A stretch of 64,000 nucleotides of DNA from Methylomonas sp. 11b (GCF_000515215.1 NZ_KI911557.1:992001-1056000); one strand, 5' to 3'; shown: positions 10,162-18,979, numbered from the stretch's first letter. Numbers and translations: made by a program. The notes: a model not told the origin generated them from the letters alone.

Positions 10162-10198
10162 ACCTGACTCCTAACGTGATACCCAAAAATGGCGGCGA

Positions 10199-11383
10199 TT
10201 ATACTACGTTGTCTTTTTTCAGCATATTGCGGATGCTGCGCAAGGCTTGACGGGTCCGGTGCTCGTTTTCGATCAAGCTGAAGCGGATGTGATCGTCGCC
10301 GTGTTGTCCGAAGCCGATACCCGGCGACACCGCCACTTTGGCGTCGATGATCAGTTTCTTGGCAAATTCGATGGAACCCATTTCCCGATAGGCTTCCGGA
10401 ATCTTCGCCCAGACAAACATGGTCGCCCTCGGTTTGTCGACATGCCAACCCATCGCATTCAAGCCGTCGCACAACACATCGCGGCGCGCTTCGTACATAT
10501 CGCAGATTTCCTTCACACAATCCTGCGGACCTTCAAGAGCAGTAATCGCCGCGACTTGAATAGGCGTAAATGTACCGTAATCCATGTAGGATTTGATCCG
10601 CGTTAATGCAGCGACCAAGGTTGGGTTACCGCACATAAATCCCACCCGCCAACCGGGCATGTTGTAACTTTTGGATAAGGAGAAAAACTCGACGGCGATG
10701 TCTTTCGCGCCTTCCACCTGCAAAATCGAGGGGGCCACATAACCGTCGAACACGATGTCCGCATAAGCAATGTCGTGGACGATCCAGATATTATGTTCCT
10801 TACAAATCGCCACCACTTTCTCGAAGAAATCCAGCTCCACGCATTGGCAAGTCGGATTGCCCGGAAAGTTTAAAATCAACATTTTCGGCTTAGGCCAGCA
10901 TTCGGCAATGCCTTTTTGTAACTCTTCAAAGAAATCCACGCCAGGCGTCAAAGGTACATGGCGAATATCCGCACCGGCGATCACCACGCCATACGGATGA
11001 ATCGGGTAAGCCGGATTGGGCACCAACACCACATCGCCAGGGCCCAGCGTGGCTAAAGCCAGATGCGACAAGCCTTCCTTCGAACCTATGGTGACGATGG
11101 CTTCGGTATTAAAGTCTAAGTCAACATCAAAACGGCGTTTGTACCACCCGCAAATGGCTTTGCGCAAACGCGGAATACCTTTAGAAACAGAGTAACGATG
11201 CGTGTCATCACGCTGTGCCACTTCCACCATTTTGTCGAGAATATGCTTGGGCGTGGGTTGGTCCGGATTCCCCATCCCAAAGTCGATGACATCTTCGCCC
11301 TCCGCTCGGGCTTTGGCTTTCAGCTCGTTGACGATATTAAAAACATACGGCGGCAGGCGGCTAATGCGATGAAATTCTTCCAT
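10199..11383 (-). CDS. alaC: AlaC-type alanine/glutamate-pyruvate aminotransferase
   Basis: A fold-type I PLP aminotransferase of 394 residues. Conserved parts include [50 protein letters not shown], the Asp/Tyr stretch [13 protein letters not shown] and the PLP lysine in [15 protein letters not shown]. These match AlaC (YfdZ), which forms alanine from pyruvate and glutamate. It is the first gene of the alaC-hom-thrC unit, an arrangement common in gammaproteobacteria, and is probably transcribed from the gap at 11384-11511. Confidence 0.93.
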   Translation of the reverse strand: MEEFHRISRLPPYVFNIVNELKAKARAEGEDVIDFGMGNPDQPTPKHILDKMVEVAQRDDTHRYSVSKGIPRLRKAICGWYKRRFDVDLDFNTEAIVTIGSKEGLSHLALATLGPGDVVLVPNPAYPIHPYGVVIAGADIRHVPLTPGVDFFEELQKGIAECWPKPKMLILNFPGNPTCQCVELDFFEKVVAICKEHNIWIVHDIAYADIVFDGYVAPSILQVEGAKDIAVEFFSLSKSYNMPGWRVGFMCGNPTLVAALTRIKSYMDYGTFTPIQVAAITALEGPQDCVKEICDMYEARRDVLCDGLNAMGWHVDKPRATMFVWAKIPEAYREMGSIEFAKKLIIDAKVAVSPGIGFGQHGDDHIRFSLIENEHRTRQALRSIRNMLKKDNVV

Positions 11384-11406
11384 TAATGACTCTTGAGATT
11401 CTGAAT

Positions 11407-11435
11407 TTTAAAGACGGCTTCTAAAAGAAAGCCGG
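11407..11435 (-). terminator. Weak candidate terminator after the small membrane ORF
   Basis: On the minus strand GGCTT(T)C and GAAGCC form a short stem with an AT-rich loop, followed by GTCTTTAAAA. It lies about 80 bases after the 51-residue ORF and before alaC. The T-run is interrupted, so support is weak. Confidence 0.3.
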
Positions 11436-11511
11436 CTAAGGTACTGTTGTTGCAGGGCAATGTCAATTTCGGTGCAGCGGAGCGCGTCCGAAAATGCTGA
11501 TCGAGCGGAAT

Positions 11512-11667
11512 TTAGGGTTGCACAGCAGTAGTTGACGGGATTTGAGCAGTATCCGCACTCTGCTGATGCAGATAAGAACCGCCGACTAGAAAAGTCAGCA
11601 CCAATAGATACAAAACTGCGGCAATATTTTTAACTTTCTTGCTGTCGTCGTGACGCTGGTTGTTCAT
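11512..11667 (-). CDS. Small single-pass membrane protein (51 residues), unknown function
   Basis: A short reading frame starts with ATG at 11667 and ends with TAA at 11512-11514. It reads MNNQRHDDSKKVKNIAAVL, then a hydrophobic segment YLLVLTFLVGGSYL (about residues 20-33) and a polar tail ending STTAVQP. The positively charged N-terminus, single membrane span and a GAGA element about 9 bases ahead of the start look like a real small inner-membrane protein. It stands alone between alaC and the GNAT/C39 gene on the same strand. I recognise no family. Conservation in relatives would decide whether it is genuine. Confidence 0.45.
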   Translation of the reverse strand: MNNQRHDDSKKVKNIAAVLYLLVLTFLVGGSYLHQQSADTAQIPSTTAVQP

Positions 11668-11746
11668 GAATTAAAGTCTCGTGAATATATAGGCTGTTAC
11701 CGCAATTGTAACGCTTGCGCAATCAACTTAGAATGAAAAGCTCGAA

Positions 11747-12874
11747 CTAAGCGCTCGGCCAAACAATGACCGCCGTCCGCAACCGCGATTTACCAAAACA
11801 GGACATGCGATCAAAATCCTCGCGGGCAATCGGAATAAACTGGCAATCCAGCTCACTCTGCCGGCCATCGTCCGGGTCGGAATCATGCATATACAAACAA
11901 TCCTTATCAAAGCCACTCATCACTACCCAATGCGGGGCTTTTTTGCGATCCATCGAAAAGGTACTGATCAAGATTAAAGGTATAGCCCCGGCTTCGAAGG
12001 CGGCTATCAAATCGTTTTGCGTAATGTTGGCGTAATGTATCGCCACGCCCTGCTCCGCCGCTTCGCGCTTGAAGCAGGTATCGACCAACTCGACAATTTG
12101 CTTTTTATCCTCGCTACGCACGCTATCGATAAACAAGGAGCCGGTTTGATTGATCCAGACTTCCACTGAGAACCTTCGACGCTTGGCCGCCAGCGCCAAA
12201 CCTATCGGATGGCAACCGCCGTGCCCGGAGGTCATAAAAATCGTCGTCGCTTCGCGCCATAACTCGATTTCCTGTTCGCGCGACGGCAAATAACTTTTAT
12301 TTAAGGCGTGCATCGCCATCATTAAGGCCGCCGGGCCGCAGGTAAACGGCGTGGTTTGCCGCAGCCAATGCACCGAGCGATGCTGAGGCGTATCGCGGTA
12401 ACGGCGAATGCGTTTTTGGTAACGCAACGCATCTTTATGATCCTGATAATAATCCCGATACAAGCCAAACTTTTGAAAACCCAGTGCCTCGTATAAACGG
12501 ATGGCCGGGGTGTTATCCACGCTAACTTCCAGGCGCAGATATAGGCGACCGTCGTCGCGGGCCGCTTGCTCACCGGCCAACATTAAAGTCTTGGCTATGC
12601 CGTTGCCGCGTAGTTGTGGCGCCACCGCCAGCGAATAAATCCGCGCCAAGCGGGTGCCGGGATGATAAATGATCAAAATATAGCCGGCCACCAGCCCCGC
12701 CCATTCGGCTAACAACAGCGCGCGATGATCGGAACTCAACCAATGCCGAAAACTGCGTCGGCTTAATTTATCGGTAGCGAAGCTGGCATTTTCCAAGGCC
12801 ACCAAGCCCTCCAGATCGGTACTTTGCGCCGGGCGCACCGCCAACTGGTTCGCTAAGGCCGGTAAAGCGGTCAC
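11747..12874 (-). CDS. GNAT acetyltransferase fused to C39-like cysteine peptidase
   Basis: Two domains. Residues 10-150 are a RimI-like GNAT N-acetyltransferase with the acetyl-CoA loop PQLRGNGIAKTLM and the late motif NTPAIRLYEALGFQ. Residues 165-375 are a papain-like C39 peptidase domain: the catalytic Cys in QTTPFTCGPAALMMAM, and His and Asp in APHWVVMSGFDKDCLYMHDSDP. The fusion is a known family found beside RimK-type ATP-grasp ligases. It overlaps the DUF2817 gene upstream by 4 bases, so the two are translationally coupled. A role in trimming and acetylating a peptide made by the neighbouring ligase is inference from context. Confidence 0.85.
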   Translation of the reverse strand: MTALPALANQLAVRPAQSTDLEGLVALENASFATDKLSRRSFRHWLSSDHRALLLAEWAGLVAGYILIIYHPGTRLARIYSLAVAPQLRGNGIAKTLMLAGEQAARDDGRLYLRLEVSVDNTPAIRLYEALGFQKFGLYRDYYQDHKDALRYQKRIRRYRDTPQHRSVHWLRQTTPFTCGPAALMMAMHALNKSYLPSREQEIELWREATTIFMTSGHGGCHPIGLALAAKRRRFSVEVWINQTGSLFIDSVRSEDKKQIVELVDTCFKREAAEQGVAIHYANITQNDLIAAFEAGAIPLILISTFSMDRKKAPHWVVMSGFDKDCLYMHDSDPDDGRQSELDCQFIPIAREDFDRMSCFGKSRLRTAVIVWPSA

Positions 12875-13968
12875 GACGATACTCCGCGCAGCGCCTGACC
12901 CAGCACTTGCCGAGCGCGAAATAACACCATTTCCTGCCAGGCATTATCGTTGGGACAGAAATGCTGGCGCATCACCATGCTATGAGCGAAACGTTGATCG
13001 TGATTATCCTCCAAAGCCCAAAGCTGGTGATCGCGCAGCAGGATTTCAAACAAGTGGTCGGTGCTGTAAGTGCCGAACTCCAGCGTCACGTAACAACTTT
13101 GCGGATTCATGTTCGCGTGCCACAGATAATCCAACAAGCCCAGTTTCGGCACCGAGCTGGAAGTACCCGCTAAAGGCAAGGTCACCGAATCGCCGTACCA
13201 GCTTTGCGCAACCGCCGCGCCGGCGCTGTCGGGTTGATGGTCACAAATAATTTCCCCGTAGCCATAAGGCCCCAGACCGGTATGCAAATCCACTACAGCC
13301 AAGCAGCGTTGGCCCAGATTGTGACGTTGAATCAAATCCTCGCAGACTAGGCGCCCATGGGCCGGCGCTATGCCACCAAAAAACGGCCCGGACGGGTCGC
13401 GGTATTGTCCGCCGCTGATGGCTTTTTCCAACGCGACTCTGCCGTATTCCTGGGTAAAATCGGCAAATGCCTGCTGTCTTTGCCCCGCATCCGCCACGAA
13501 TAGCCAATCCCGCAGTTTGTCGTAATCAGGGTTATCCGGCAAAGACTGCGAAAAATCCACCGCATTGCGATTTAAATCCACACCGTCGGCATCACACCGC
13601 CGCGACCAGGCATAACCCCAAGGCGTCAGGGCGTGAATCAGCAATATCGCCGTGTCGCTCGGAATGTCCAGCTGGCGCTTGCTTACCCCTTGCAGCAAAT
13701 CAAGCTGTATCGCGCTGCCCGCAAAGCCTTCCACGCCGTGCGTCGCGGCGATGACCACGACTAGGTTGTCGGCATTTTCATCGCCTATCCAGGCAATATC
13801 GGTCAGCAAAGATTCGCCGTCCGGCCCGAGTCCGGCGCATTGATAAATCTCATGCCGCACCGGCTGTTCCATCTCTGTGATTAGCGACAACCAAGCCTGG
13901 CGGGCACTAGCATAACTAGCCTGGAATACGCTGGTATCGATTTCGGTGCCGAATGGGGACAAACTCAT
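12871..13968 (-). CDS. DUF2817 (M14-like) zinc metallopeptidase
   Basis: A zinc-carboxypeptidase-like protein of 365 residues. Zinc-ligand motifs are visible: ATHGVEGFAGSA (His and Glu), then DLNRN, VVDLHTGLGPYGYGE (second His) and the catalytic Glu in TLEFGTYSTDHLFE. DUF2817 belongs to the M14 carboxypeptidase/AstE group. An upstream in-frame start exists at 14028, but MSLSPFGTEID (13968) has a TTGAG element seven bases ahead and matches the usual N-terminus better. It is divergent from the RimK-like gene, with 162 bases between them, and coupled to the GNAT/C39 gene. Confidence 0.85.
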   Translation of the reverse strand: MSLSPFGTEIDTSVFQASYASARQAWLSLITEMEQPVRHEIYQCAGLGPDGESLLTDIAWIGDENADNLVVVIAATHGVEGFAGSAIQLDLLQGVSKRQLDIPSDTAILLIHALTPWGYAWSRRCDADGVDLNRNAVDFSQSLPDNPDYDKLRDWLFVADAGQRQQAFADFTQEYGRVALEKAISGGQYRDPSGPFFGGIAPAHGRLVCEDLIQRHNLGQRCLAVVDLHTGLGPYGYGEIICDHQPDSAGAAVAQSWYGDSVTLPLAGTSSSVPKLGLLDYLWHANMNPQSCYVTLEFGTYSTDHLFEILLRDHQLWALEDNHDQRFAHSMVMRQHFCPNDNAWQEMVLFRARQVLGQALRGVSS

Positions 13969-14065
13969 CTGCATACTCAAATGTTCGGAGACAGTAATTG
14001 TACAGTGTGGCAAACCCCCAAGCCGCAAGCAATAGGCAGTGTTAACAGGGATTGCAGAATTCGAC

Positions 14066-14094
14066 TTGTCTTAAAACTCGACTGGTTTCAAAAT
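14066..14094 (+). promoter_or_regulatory. Candidate promoter for the RimK-like/PfkB pair
   Basis: TTGTCT and CAAAAT are separated by 17 bases and end about 36 bases before the RimK-like start, in the shared divergent intergenic region. Both hexamers are imperfect, so this is suggestive only. Confidence 0.3.
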
Positions 14095-14130
14095 CCCCGC
14101 CTAACATAAACCTACCGGGCACTTTTTACC

Positions 14131-15609
14131 ATGGCAAGCACGCTGCTGGTCGTTGACGACCTTTCGGATTGGAATCCTTATTATCCTAGCGACCAAGTCG
14201 TCAGCTTTGAAGATTATCTGGCCAGCGAACAAACTGACCCCGATCAACGGGTACGGGTGATAAACCTGTGCAGCAGCTACACCTATCTATCCGACGGCTA
14301 TTATTGTTCGCTGCTGGCCGAGGCCCGCAATCACCATGTGATTCCCTCGGTCAAAGTCATCAACGACTTGGGCAAAAATGCCTTGTATCGGCTGCAACTG
14401 GAAGACTTGAACCAGCCGCTGGCGCGCGCCTTCAAACATCAAAACAAAAACGGCGAATTTACCCTGCACAGCTATTTCGGCACGACACCGGAACCCGCTT
14501 TTCAGGAATTGGCGCGGCTACTGTTCGAGCGTTTCGCCTGCCCGATACTGGAAATTGCTTTGCGCTTTGACCAGCAATGGCAAATCACCGATCTTAAAGC
14601 CGTTTCGCCCAGGCAACTGGACGATGCGATGCAGACCTTATTTGCCGATGCGCTGGATCGCTTTAGTAAAAAGGTCTGGCGGAAAAGCCGAGCCAGAAAG
14701 ACCGCGCGTTACGATTTGGCGATTCTGATCAATCCCTCCGAGCAACTGCCGCCCAGCAATCGCGGCGCGCTGAAAAAATTTATCGATGCCGGCCGGCAAC
14801 TGGGTATCGATGTGGAGTTAATTACGCTGAATCATTACGGCCGCCTGCCGGAGTTTGACGGTTTGTTTATCCGCGAGACCACCGCCATCGACCATCATAC
14901 CTACCGTTTCGCAAAAAAAGCCGAAGCAGAAGGCTTGGTGGTAATCGACGACCCGACGTCTATCTTGCGCTGCGCCAACAAAGTCTATCTGGCCGACCTG
15001 TTTCGCACCCATAAAGTACCCTCGCCAAAAACCTGGATCTTGCACAAAGGCAATACCCAACACCTGGACAATCTGGAAGCCATCGCCGGTTATCCGGTGG
15101 TGATTAAAATTCCGGACGGCTCGTTTTCGCGCGGCATCGTCAAAGTGCATAACCGCCAGGAACTGGAAAGCAAAGTCGCCGAGTTATTCGAACAGTCGGC
15201 GCTGTTGCTGGCCCAGGAATTTTTGTACACCGATTTTGATTGGCGCATCGGCATTTTCAACCAAAAAGCCTTGTATGCCTGTCGCTACTTCATGGTGAAA
15301 AACCATTGGCAGATTTACCGGCATGGCGCCAAGCGTACCGACAGCGGCAATTTCGATACCTTGCCTACTTTTGAAGTACCCAAAGGCGTACTCGACGCCG
15401 CGTTAAGAGCCACGCAACCGATAGGTAACGGCCTATACGGCGTCGATGTCAAAGAGATCAACGGCAAAGGCTATGTGATTGAAGTCAATGACAACCCCAG
15501 CATCGATAGTGGCGTAGAAGACAAGTATCTGGGCGATGAATTGTACAAAGCCATCATGGGCGAATTCCTACGGCGGATGGACAACCGCAGCAAGGGCGTT
15601 GCGCAATGA
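14131..15609 (+). CDS. RimK-like ATP-grasp ligase (RimK family protein)
   Basis: A 492-residue ATP-grasp protein. Residues 1-190 form an N-terminal domain special to this RimK subfamily (TLLVVDDLSDWNPYYPSDQVV, LCSSYTYLSDGYYCSLLAEA). The ATP-grasp core follows with VVIKIPDGSFSRGIVKV (nucleotide lysine and loop), LAQEFLYTDFDWRIGI and the metal-binding VIEVNDNPSIDSGVED. RimK enzymes add amino acids such as glutamate to peptides or proteins through an acyl phosphate. The next gene overlaps it by 4 bases (ATGA), and the divergent neighbours are peptidases, so a peptide- or tag-making pathway is likely. The substrate is unknown and no clear Shine-Dalgarno is seen. Confidence 0.86.
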   Translation: MASTLLVVDDLSDWNPYYPSDQVVSFEDYLASEQTDPDQRVRVINLCSSYTYLSDGYYCSLLAEARNHHVIPSVKVINDLGKNALYRLQLEDLNQPLARAFKHQNKNGEFTLHSYFGTTPEPAFQELARLLFERFACPILEIALRFDQQWQITDLKAVSPRQLDDAMQTLFADALDRFSKKVWRKSRARKTARYDLAILINPSEQLPPSNRGALKKFIDAGRQLGIDVELITLNHYGRLPEFDGLFIRETTAIDHHTYRFAKKAEAEGLVVIDDPTSILRCANKVYLADLFRTHKVPSPKTWILHKGNTQHLDNLEAIAGYPVVIKIPDGSFSRGIVKVHNRQELESKVAELFEQSALLLAQEFLYTDFDWRIGIFNQKALYACRYFMVKNHWQIYRHGAKRTDSGNFDTLPTFEVPKGVLDAALRATQPIGNGLYGVDVKEINGKGYVIEVNDNPSIDSGVEDKYLGDELYKAIMGEFLRRMDNRSKGVAQ

Positions 15610-16514
15610 CATCAACACCACTCGACGTGCTTTGTATCGGCCATGCCAGTTACGATTTGGTGTTTTCCGTGCCGCATCACCCCGGCGCCGATGAAAAAAT
15701 CGTCGCCGACGACTTGCTGGGCTGCGGCGGTGGACCAGCTGCCAACGCCGCCGTCACGGTCGCCAAACTAGGCGGCAAGGCCGGTTTTTGCGGTTATTTG
15801 GGTACTGATGTGTACGGCGACAGTCATTTACGGGAGTTGCAAGACCATGGCGTCGATACCCAACTTGTTGTACGCGGCGCATCGCCAACGCCGTTATCCA
15901 CGGTGCTGGTCAAACCGAACGGGCAGCGCGCGTTAATCAATTACAAAGGGCAAACCAGCGCCTTGCCTGCCACCGCTATAGACTTTGACGCCTTAGCAGC
16001 AAAAGTGCTGTTGTTCGATGGGCACGAACCGCATATTTCCCTGCGCTTACTGAATCAGTTAACTCACCCAGTACCGACGGTGTTAGACGCCGGCTCGCTG
16101 CACGACGGCACGTTGGCTCTGATGGATAAAGTCGAATATCTGGTCTGTTCGGAAAAGTTTGCCGTGCAATATGCCGGCGATGAAAATCTTGCCTTATCCA
16201 AGTTGGCGCAAGTTGCCCCGGTGGTAGTTATTACCCTGGGCGAGCGCGGCTTGATCTGGCAACGCGGTCAGGAGCACGGCAGCCTAGGCGCGCCGCCTAT
16301 CGTCGCGATAGACACCACCGGCGCCGGCGACGCCTTCCACGGTGCCTTTGCCTCCGGCCTTACCAACGGCTTGAGCTGGATGGAAGTATTGCGTTACGCC
16401 AGTGTGGCCGGGGCGTTTTGCTGCTCAAGGATAGGGGCGAGACCGGGTTTACCTAGCTTGAGTGAACATCAAAAGTTGCTGGCTAGCTGGTCAATGAACG
16501 GTGAATCAAAATAG
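15606..16514 (+). CDS. PfkB-family sugar/nucleoside kinase
   Basis: A ribokinase-like kinase of 302 residues. The N-terminus has LCIGHASYDLVFSV and the glycine-rich GCGGGPAANAAVTVAKLGG; the C-terminal PfkB signature is DTTGAGDAFHGAFASGL with the catalytic Asp. The family phosphorylates sugars, nucleosides or related compounds. The gene starts inside the stop of the RimK-like gene, so it shares that transcript. What it phosphorylates cannot be told from sequence. Confidence 0.88.
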   Translation: MTSTPLDVLCIGHASYDLVFSVPHHPGADEKIVADDLLGCGGGPAANAAVTVAKLGGKAGFCGYLGTDVYGDSHLRELQDHGVDTQLVVRGASPTPLSTVLVKPNGQRALINYKGQTSALPATAIDFDALAAKVLLFDGHEPHISLRLLNQLTHPVPTVLDAGSLHDGTLALMDKVEYLVCSEKFAVQYAGDENLALSKLAQVAPVVVITLGERGLIWQRGQEHGSLGAPPIVAIDTTGAGDAFHGAFASGLTNGLSWMEVLRYASVAGAFCCSRIGARPGLPSLSEHQKLLASWSMNGESK

Positions 16515-16914
16515 AAAAGACACGAGGCTTTCCCTCTAGTCCTCTTGCCTACCCAACGATCAAGTGATGCAAATAATGAGTAAGCGAGTGGAATTGATGC
16601 TTAGCGCCTGAATGGGAGGCCTGTTTTCAACCGCGCTCTAGCAAATTGCACTCTGATTGAGTTGTATCCAAATTCAAAACTGCTGTTCATTCAGGTGAAT
16701 TGTTGGCCATCAATACCCATAGGATTGTGCAAGTGTAGAATGAGGTAAATTGGAAAGGGCGAATTGACTTAGTCGACCCAAAGAAGGCGAACCCGGTTTT
16801 CTAGTGAACGACTGGTCTAGCCTTTACAGCAGCCAATTAATCCCAGTAGTGGTTCAAACTGGCTGGAGGGCGGATAAGCGTAGCGTCATCCGCCAAATCG
16901 GTAAAACTTTTCTA
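16515..16914. other. Intergenic region before the RAYT gene
   Basis: About 400 bases with no convincing gene and no clear terminator for the PfkB gene. The only recognisable element is the REP palindrome just upstream of the RAYT start. Confidence 0.6.
16868..16894 (+). repeat. REP palindrome, left of RAYT
   Basis: The repeat has arms GGCGGAT and ATCCGCC around the core AAGCGTAGCGTC. The same family occurs at 17461-17490 (opposite orientation) and 18839-18868, and in degenerate form elsewhere. It ends 20 bases before the RAYT start. Confidence 0.85.
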
Positions 16915-17451
16915 ATGCCAAACTATCGACGCAATCGCATTCCCGGCGGCACCTATTTTTTCACCGTTAACTTGCTTGAACGGAAATCGTCGCTACTGAT
17001 CGAGCATATTGGAGAGTTACGAGAAGCGGTGCGAGTGGTCCGGGAAAAGCAGCCATTTCATATCGATGCTTGGGTGGTTTTGCCTGACCATATGCATGCG
17101 ATTTGGACATTACCGGCCGGCGACGATCAATATTCCAACCGATGGCGAGCGATAAAAAAAGCCTTCTCGAAAGCGATACCTAAAACCGAATATCGCTCTG
17201 CAATCAGAATAAAACGCCACGAGCGAGGGTTATGGCAACGTCGATATTGGGAACACACCATTATCAATGATGCCGACTATGCGGCACATATGGATTACAT
17301 CCATTACAACCCGGTCAAGCATGGTTGGGCAGTCACAGTTAAGGATTGGCCATATTCAAGTTTTCATCGGTTGGTCAAGATGGACATTTATCCGCTAAAT
17401 TGGGCGGGGTTGGACTTGCCATTGTTGGAAGTGGGTAATTCGGATAATTGA
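16915..17451 (+). CDS. REP-associated tyrosine transposase (RAYT, IS200-like Y1 family)
   Basis: A 178-residue RAYT of the Y1_Tnp/HUH class. It starts MPNYRRNRIPGGTYFFTVNLLER, the standard RAYT opening. The metal-binding HUH-type motif lies in WVVLPDHMHAIWTLP, and the nucleophile Tyr is expected in MDYIHYNPVKHGW. RAYTs process REP palindromes and are usually single-copy, domesticated-like genes. It is bracketed by inverted REP copies at 16868-16894 and 17461-17490, so the unit resembles a REPtron. The open frame extends back to 16804, but that part runs through the REP itself and is not family sequence, so I start at 16915. Confidence 0.9.
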   Translation: MPNYRRNRIPGGTYFFTVNLLERKSSLLIEHIGELREAVRVVREKQPFHIDAWVVLPDHMHAIWTLPAGDDQYSNRWRAIKKAFSKAIPKTEYRSAIRIKRHERGLWQRRYWEHTIINDADYAAHMDYIHYNPVKHGWAVTVKDWPYSSFHRLVKMDIYPLNWAGLDLPLLEVGNSDN

Positions 17452-17460
17452 CGCATTATC

Positions 17461-17490
17461 GGCGGATGACGCTTCGCTTATCCGCCCTAC
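17461..17490 (-). repeat. REP palindrome, right of RAYT
   Basis: This is the inverted partner of the copy at 16868-16894, starting 10 bases after the RAYT stop. On the minus strand it reads GTAGG, then arms GGCGGAT / ATCCGCC around the core AAGCGAAGCGTC. Confidence 0.88.
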
Positions 17491-17975
17491 GGCCCTGGGG
17501 TCGGTTTTCTCACTTGGGACAAAAGGAATCATTTTGTCCAAATTATCTTTCAACCATTAAAAACACACCCAGACTGTCCGAGTATCACCGCGATTTTTAT
17601 CATGGACAGAAGCCATTTAATTCCTTGTTTATAAGCCAATCGAATTTGTCCAAGTTTTTATTGAAATGGGGCACTTAACGTAAAGTTTTTCAGTGTACCC
17701 CAGGGAATGTGTTGGACAAAGCAGAGACCCCGAGTACTCATTGCCTTAGACACGATATATCGTCACACACACGAAATATAGTAACAATTATCACTGATTC
17801 AGACCCAATCACGCGCTGCGCCTCGTCATAGATTGTCGGATAACTCATTGTAAAAACAAGATTTTACTTATCTCTCCAGAGGTCTGCACTCGCTTGGCAT
17901 CCCATTTGAAATGGTATTGATAACTGCTGATTTGATCGCAGGATTTATTTTATAAATAAATTTGAGTAAACCACA
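17491..17975. other. Intergenic region with repeated TTTGTCCAA motifs
   Basis: No supported gene. A perfect 8-bp hairpin, GGACAAAA / TTTTGTCC, sits at 17517-17539. The nonamer TTTGTCCAA recurs at 17533-17541 and 17645-17653, with an inverted copy TTGGACAAA at 17712-17720. A 76-residue reading frame here contains the REP and resembles nothing. Confidence 0.5.
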
Positions 17976-18533
17976 ATGAAACTAACAGGAACAGGTATCT
18001 CGTCTCATAACTTTTATTACTGGCAATGGTTCTCCGGCCAGGGTGCCTATCAGGAACTTACTGAAGCGGTGAAAGCTTGCAGAGATCCAGACTACTCGGA
18101 AAGGTGTCTAGACGCCGAATTTTCACGAATGCGTAAGATCTGGAACGACATGTTGCCAACTATCGGGTTTGATATCGCAAAAAAGATGGAGCATAAAGTC
18201 TCAAAGGCCATCTTCTTGATCCATACCACCGATAAGTTGGGTGACGGTATGGTTTGGAGTAGTATCTATCTGGTTCACCCAAAAATGACAGACTTCTCTG
18301 AGTGTCGCCTCATCGTAAACAGTGACGGGTCCGCGGGAAAATTTAAAACATGTCAGAGTCTTGACCGTACATTCATGACGGGAATGGACGTGAAATTCTG
18401 GGATCCTGATTTCGCTCACAAACAGCTGATCAAGAAGCCATTGCCGGCAACTCCCCCAGTGCTATCCAAGGTCGGCGGAACGAAATCAACCCGATTAGGC
18501 GCAATAATCCTCGATGACAAACAATTGGTATGA
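17976..18533 (+). CDS. Hypothetical protein (185 residues)
   Basis: A reading frame of good length starts MKLTGTGISSHNFYYWQWFSG, with a GAG element upstream, and ends just before a REP-type hairpin that also looks like a terminator. The protein is soluble, with no signal peptide or membrane span. It has four Cys residues in the N-terminal and central parts (CRDPDYSERC, SECRLIV, KTCQS) and a Lys/Thr-rich tail. I recognise no family. Its place in a repeat-rich accessory stretch between a RAYT and an IS256 element suggests accessory DNA. Confidence 0.6.
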   Translation: MKLTGTGISSHNFYYWQWFSGQGAYQELTEAVKACRDPDYSERCLDAEFSRMRKIWNDMLPTIGFDIAKKMEHKVSKAIFLIHTTDKLGDGMVWSSIYLVHPKMTDFSECRLIVNSDGSAGKFKTCQSLDRTFMTGMDVKFWDPDFAHKQLIKKPLPATPPVLSKVGGTKSTRLGAIILDDKQLV

Positions 18534-18561
18534 CAACTCCTTCATTTTTCAGCCATAACCC

Positions 18562-18657
18562 GTAAGGCGGAAACCGACAGGCGTTCCGCCTTTTTGGAAT
18601 CTGTTGACACCGGGTTTCGCAGCTTTTTGGCGGAACGCCTGTCGGCTTCCGCCCTAC
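18562..18657. repeat. Head-to-head REP pair (BIME-like); first copy also a likely terminator
   Basis: Two inverted copies of a second REP subtype lie at 18562-18591 and 18629-18657. Arms are GGCGGAA / TTCCGCC with core CCGACAGGCG. The first copy is followed by TTTTT on the plus strand and lies about 30 bases after the 185-residue gene, so it can serve as its terminator. Confidence 0.75.
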
Positions 18658-18838
18658 GATAATCCCAGGTTGCCGACTATCGCCGTAGGATGGTAATCAG
18701 CGTACACTGCAACATTCGCGATTGGTGCGGTTCTTAAACTCACCACGCCCTGCGTCTGCTATCGGTTGGGCGGTTGCCATTGGCAAGTTGTTTCGTCCGG
18801 CGATTTTTGGCTGGCTCCTGCCTATCAACGGTAGGGCC

Positions 18839-18868
18839 GTAGGGCGGATAAGCGGAGCGTCATCCGCC
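18839..18868 (+). repeat. REP palindrome, same family as the RAYT-flanking copies
   Basis: The sequence shares GTAGGGCGGATAAGCG and AGCGTCATCCGCC with the copies next to the RAYT. It is about 1.4 kb from the RAYT and 190 bases from the IS256 left end. Confidence 0.85.
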
Positions 18869-18884
18869 GCCTTAGGATCCCCTC

Positions 18885-18979
18885 GATGCATGACGCTATC
18901 GCTTATGCATCCTACGACTGCGGACGATTATATAGTGGCAAACGAACAGTTAGAGGTCATTGAAATTGCTTCAGCATGA
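18885..18979 (+). repeat. Degenerate REP plus short coding-like tail, copy A
   Basis: A palindrome variant (TGCATGACGCTATCGCTTA, then TGCATCCTACG) is followed by a reading frame ending ADDYIVANEQLEVIEIASA-stop at 18979. A diverged copy with the tail ADNFKAAHEQFGVFEMA-stop lies on the other side of the IS256 element at 20421-20552. The two align over about 85 bases. Confidence 0.5.

Noticed and set aside
17448..17678. 76-residue frame after the RAYT gene
   Set aside because: Its first third is the REP palindrome and the rest resembles nothing; no ribosome site.
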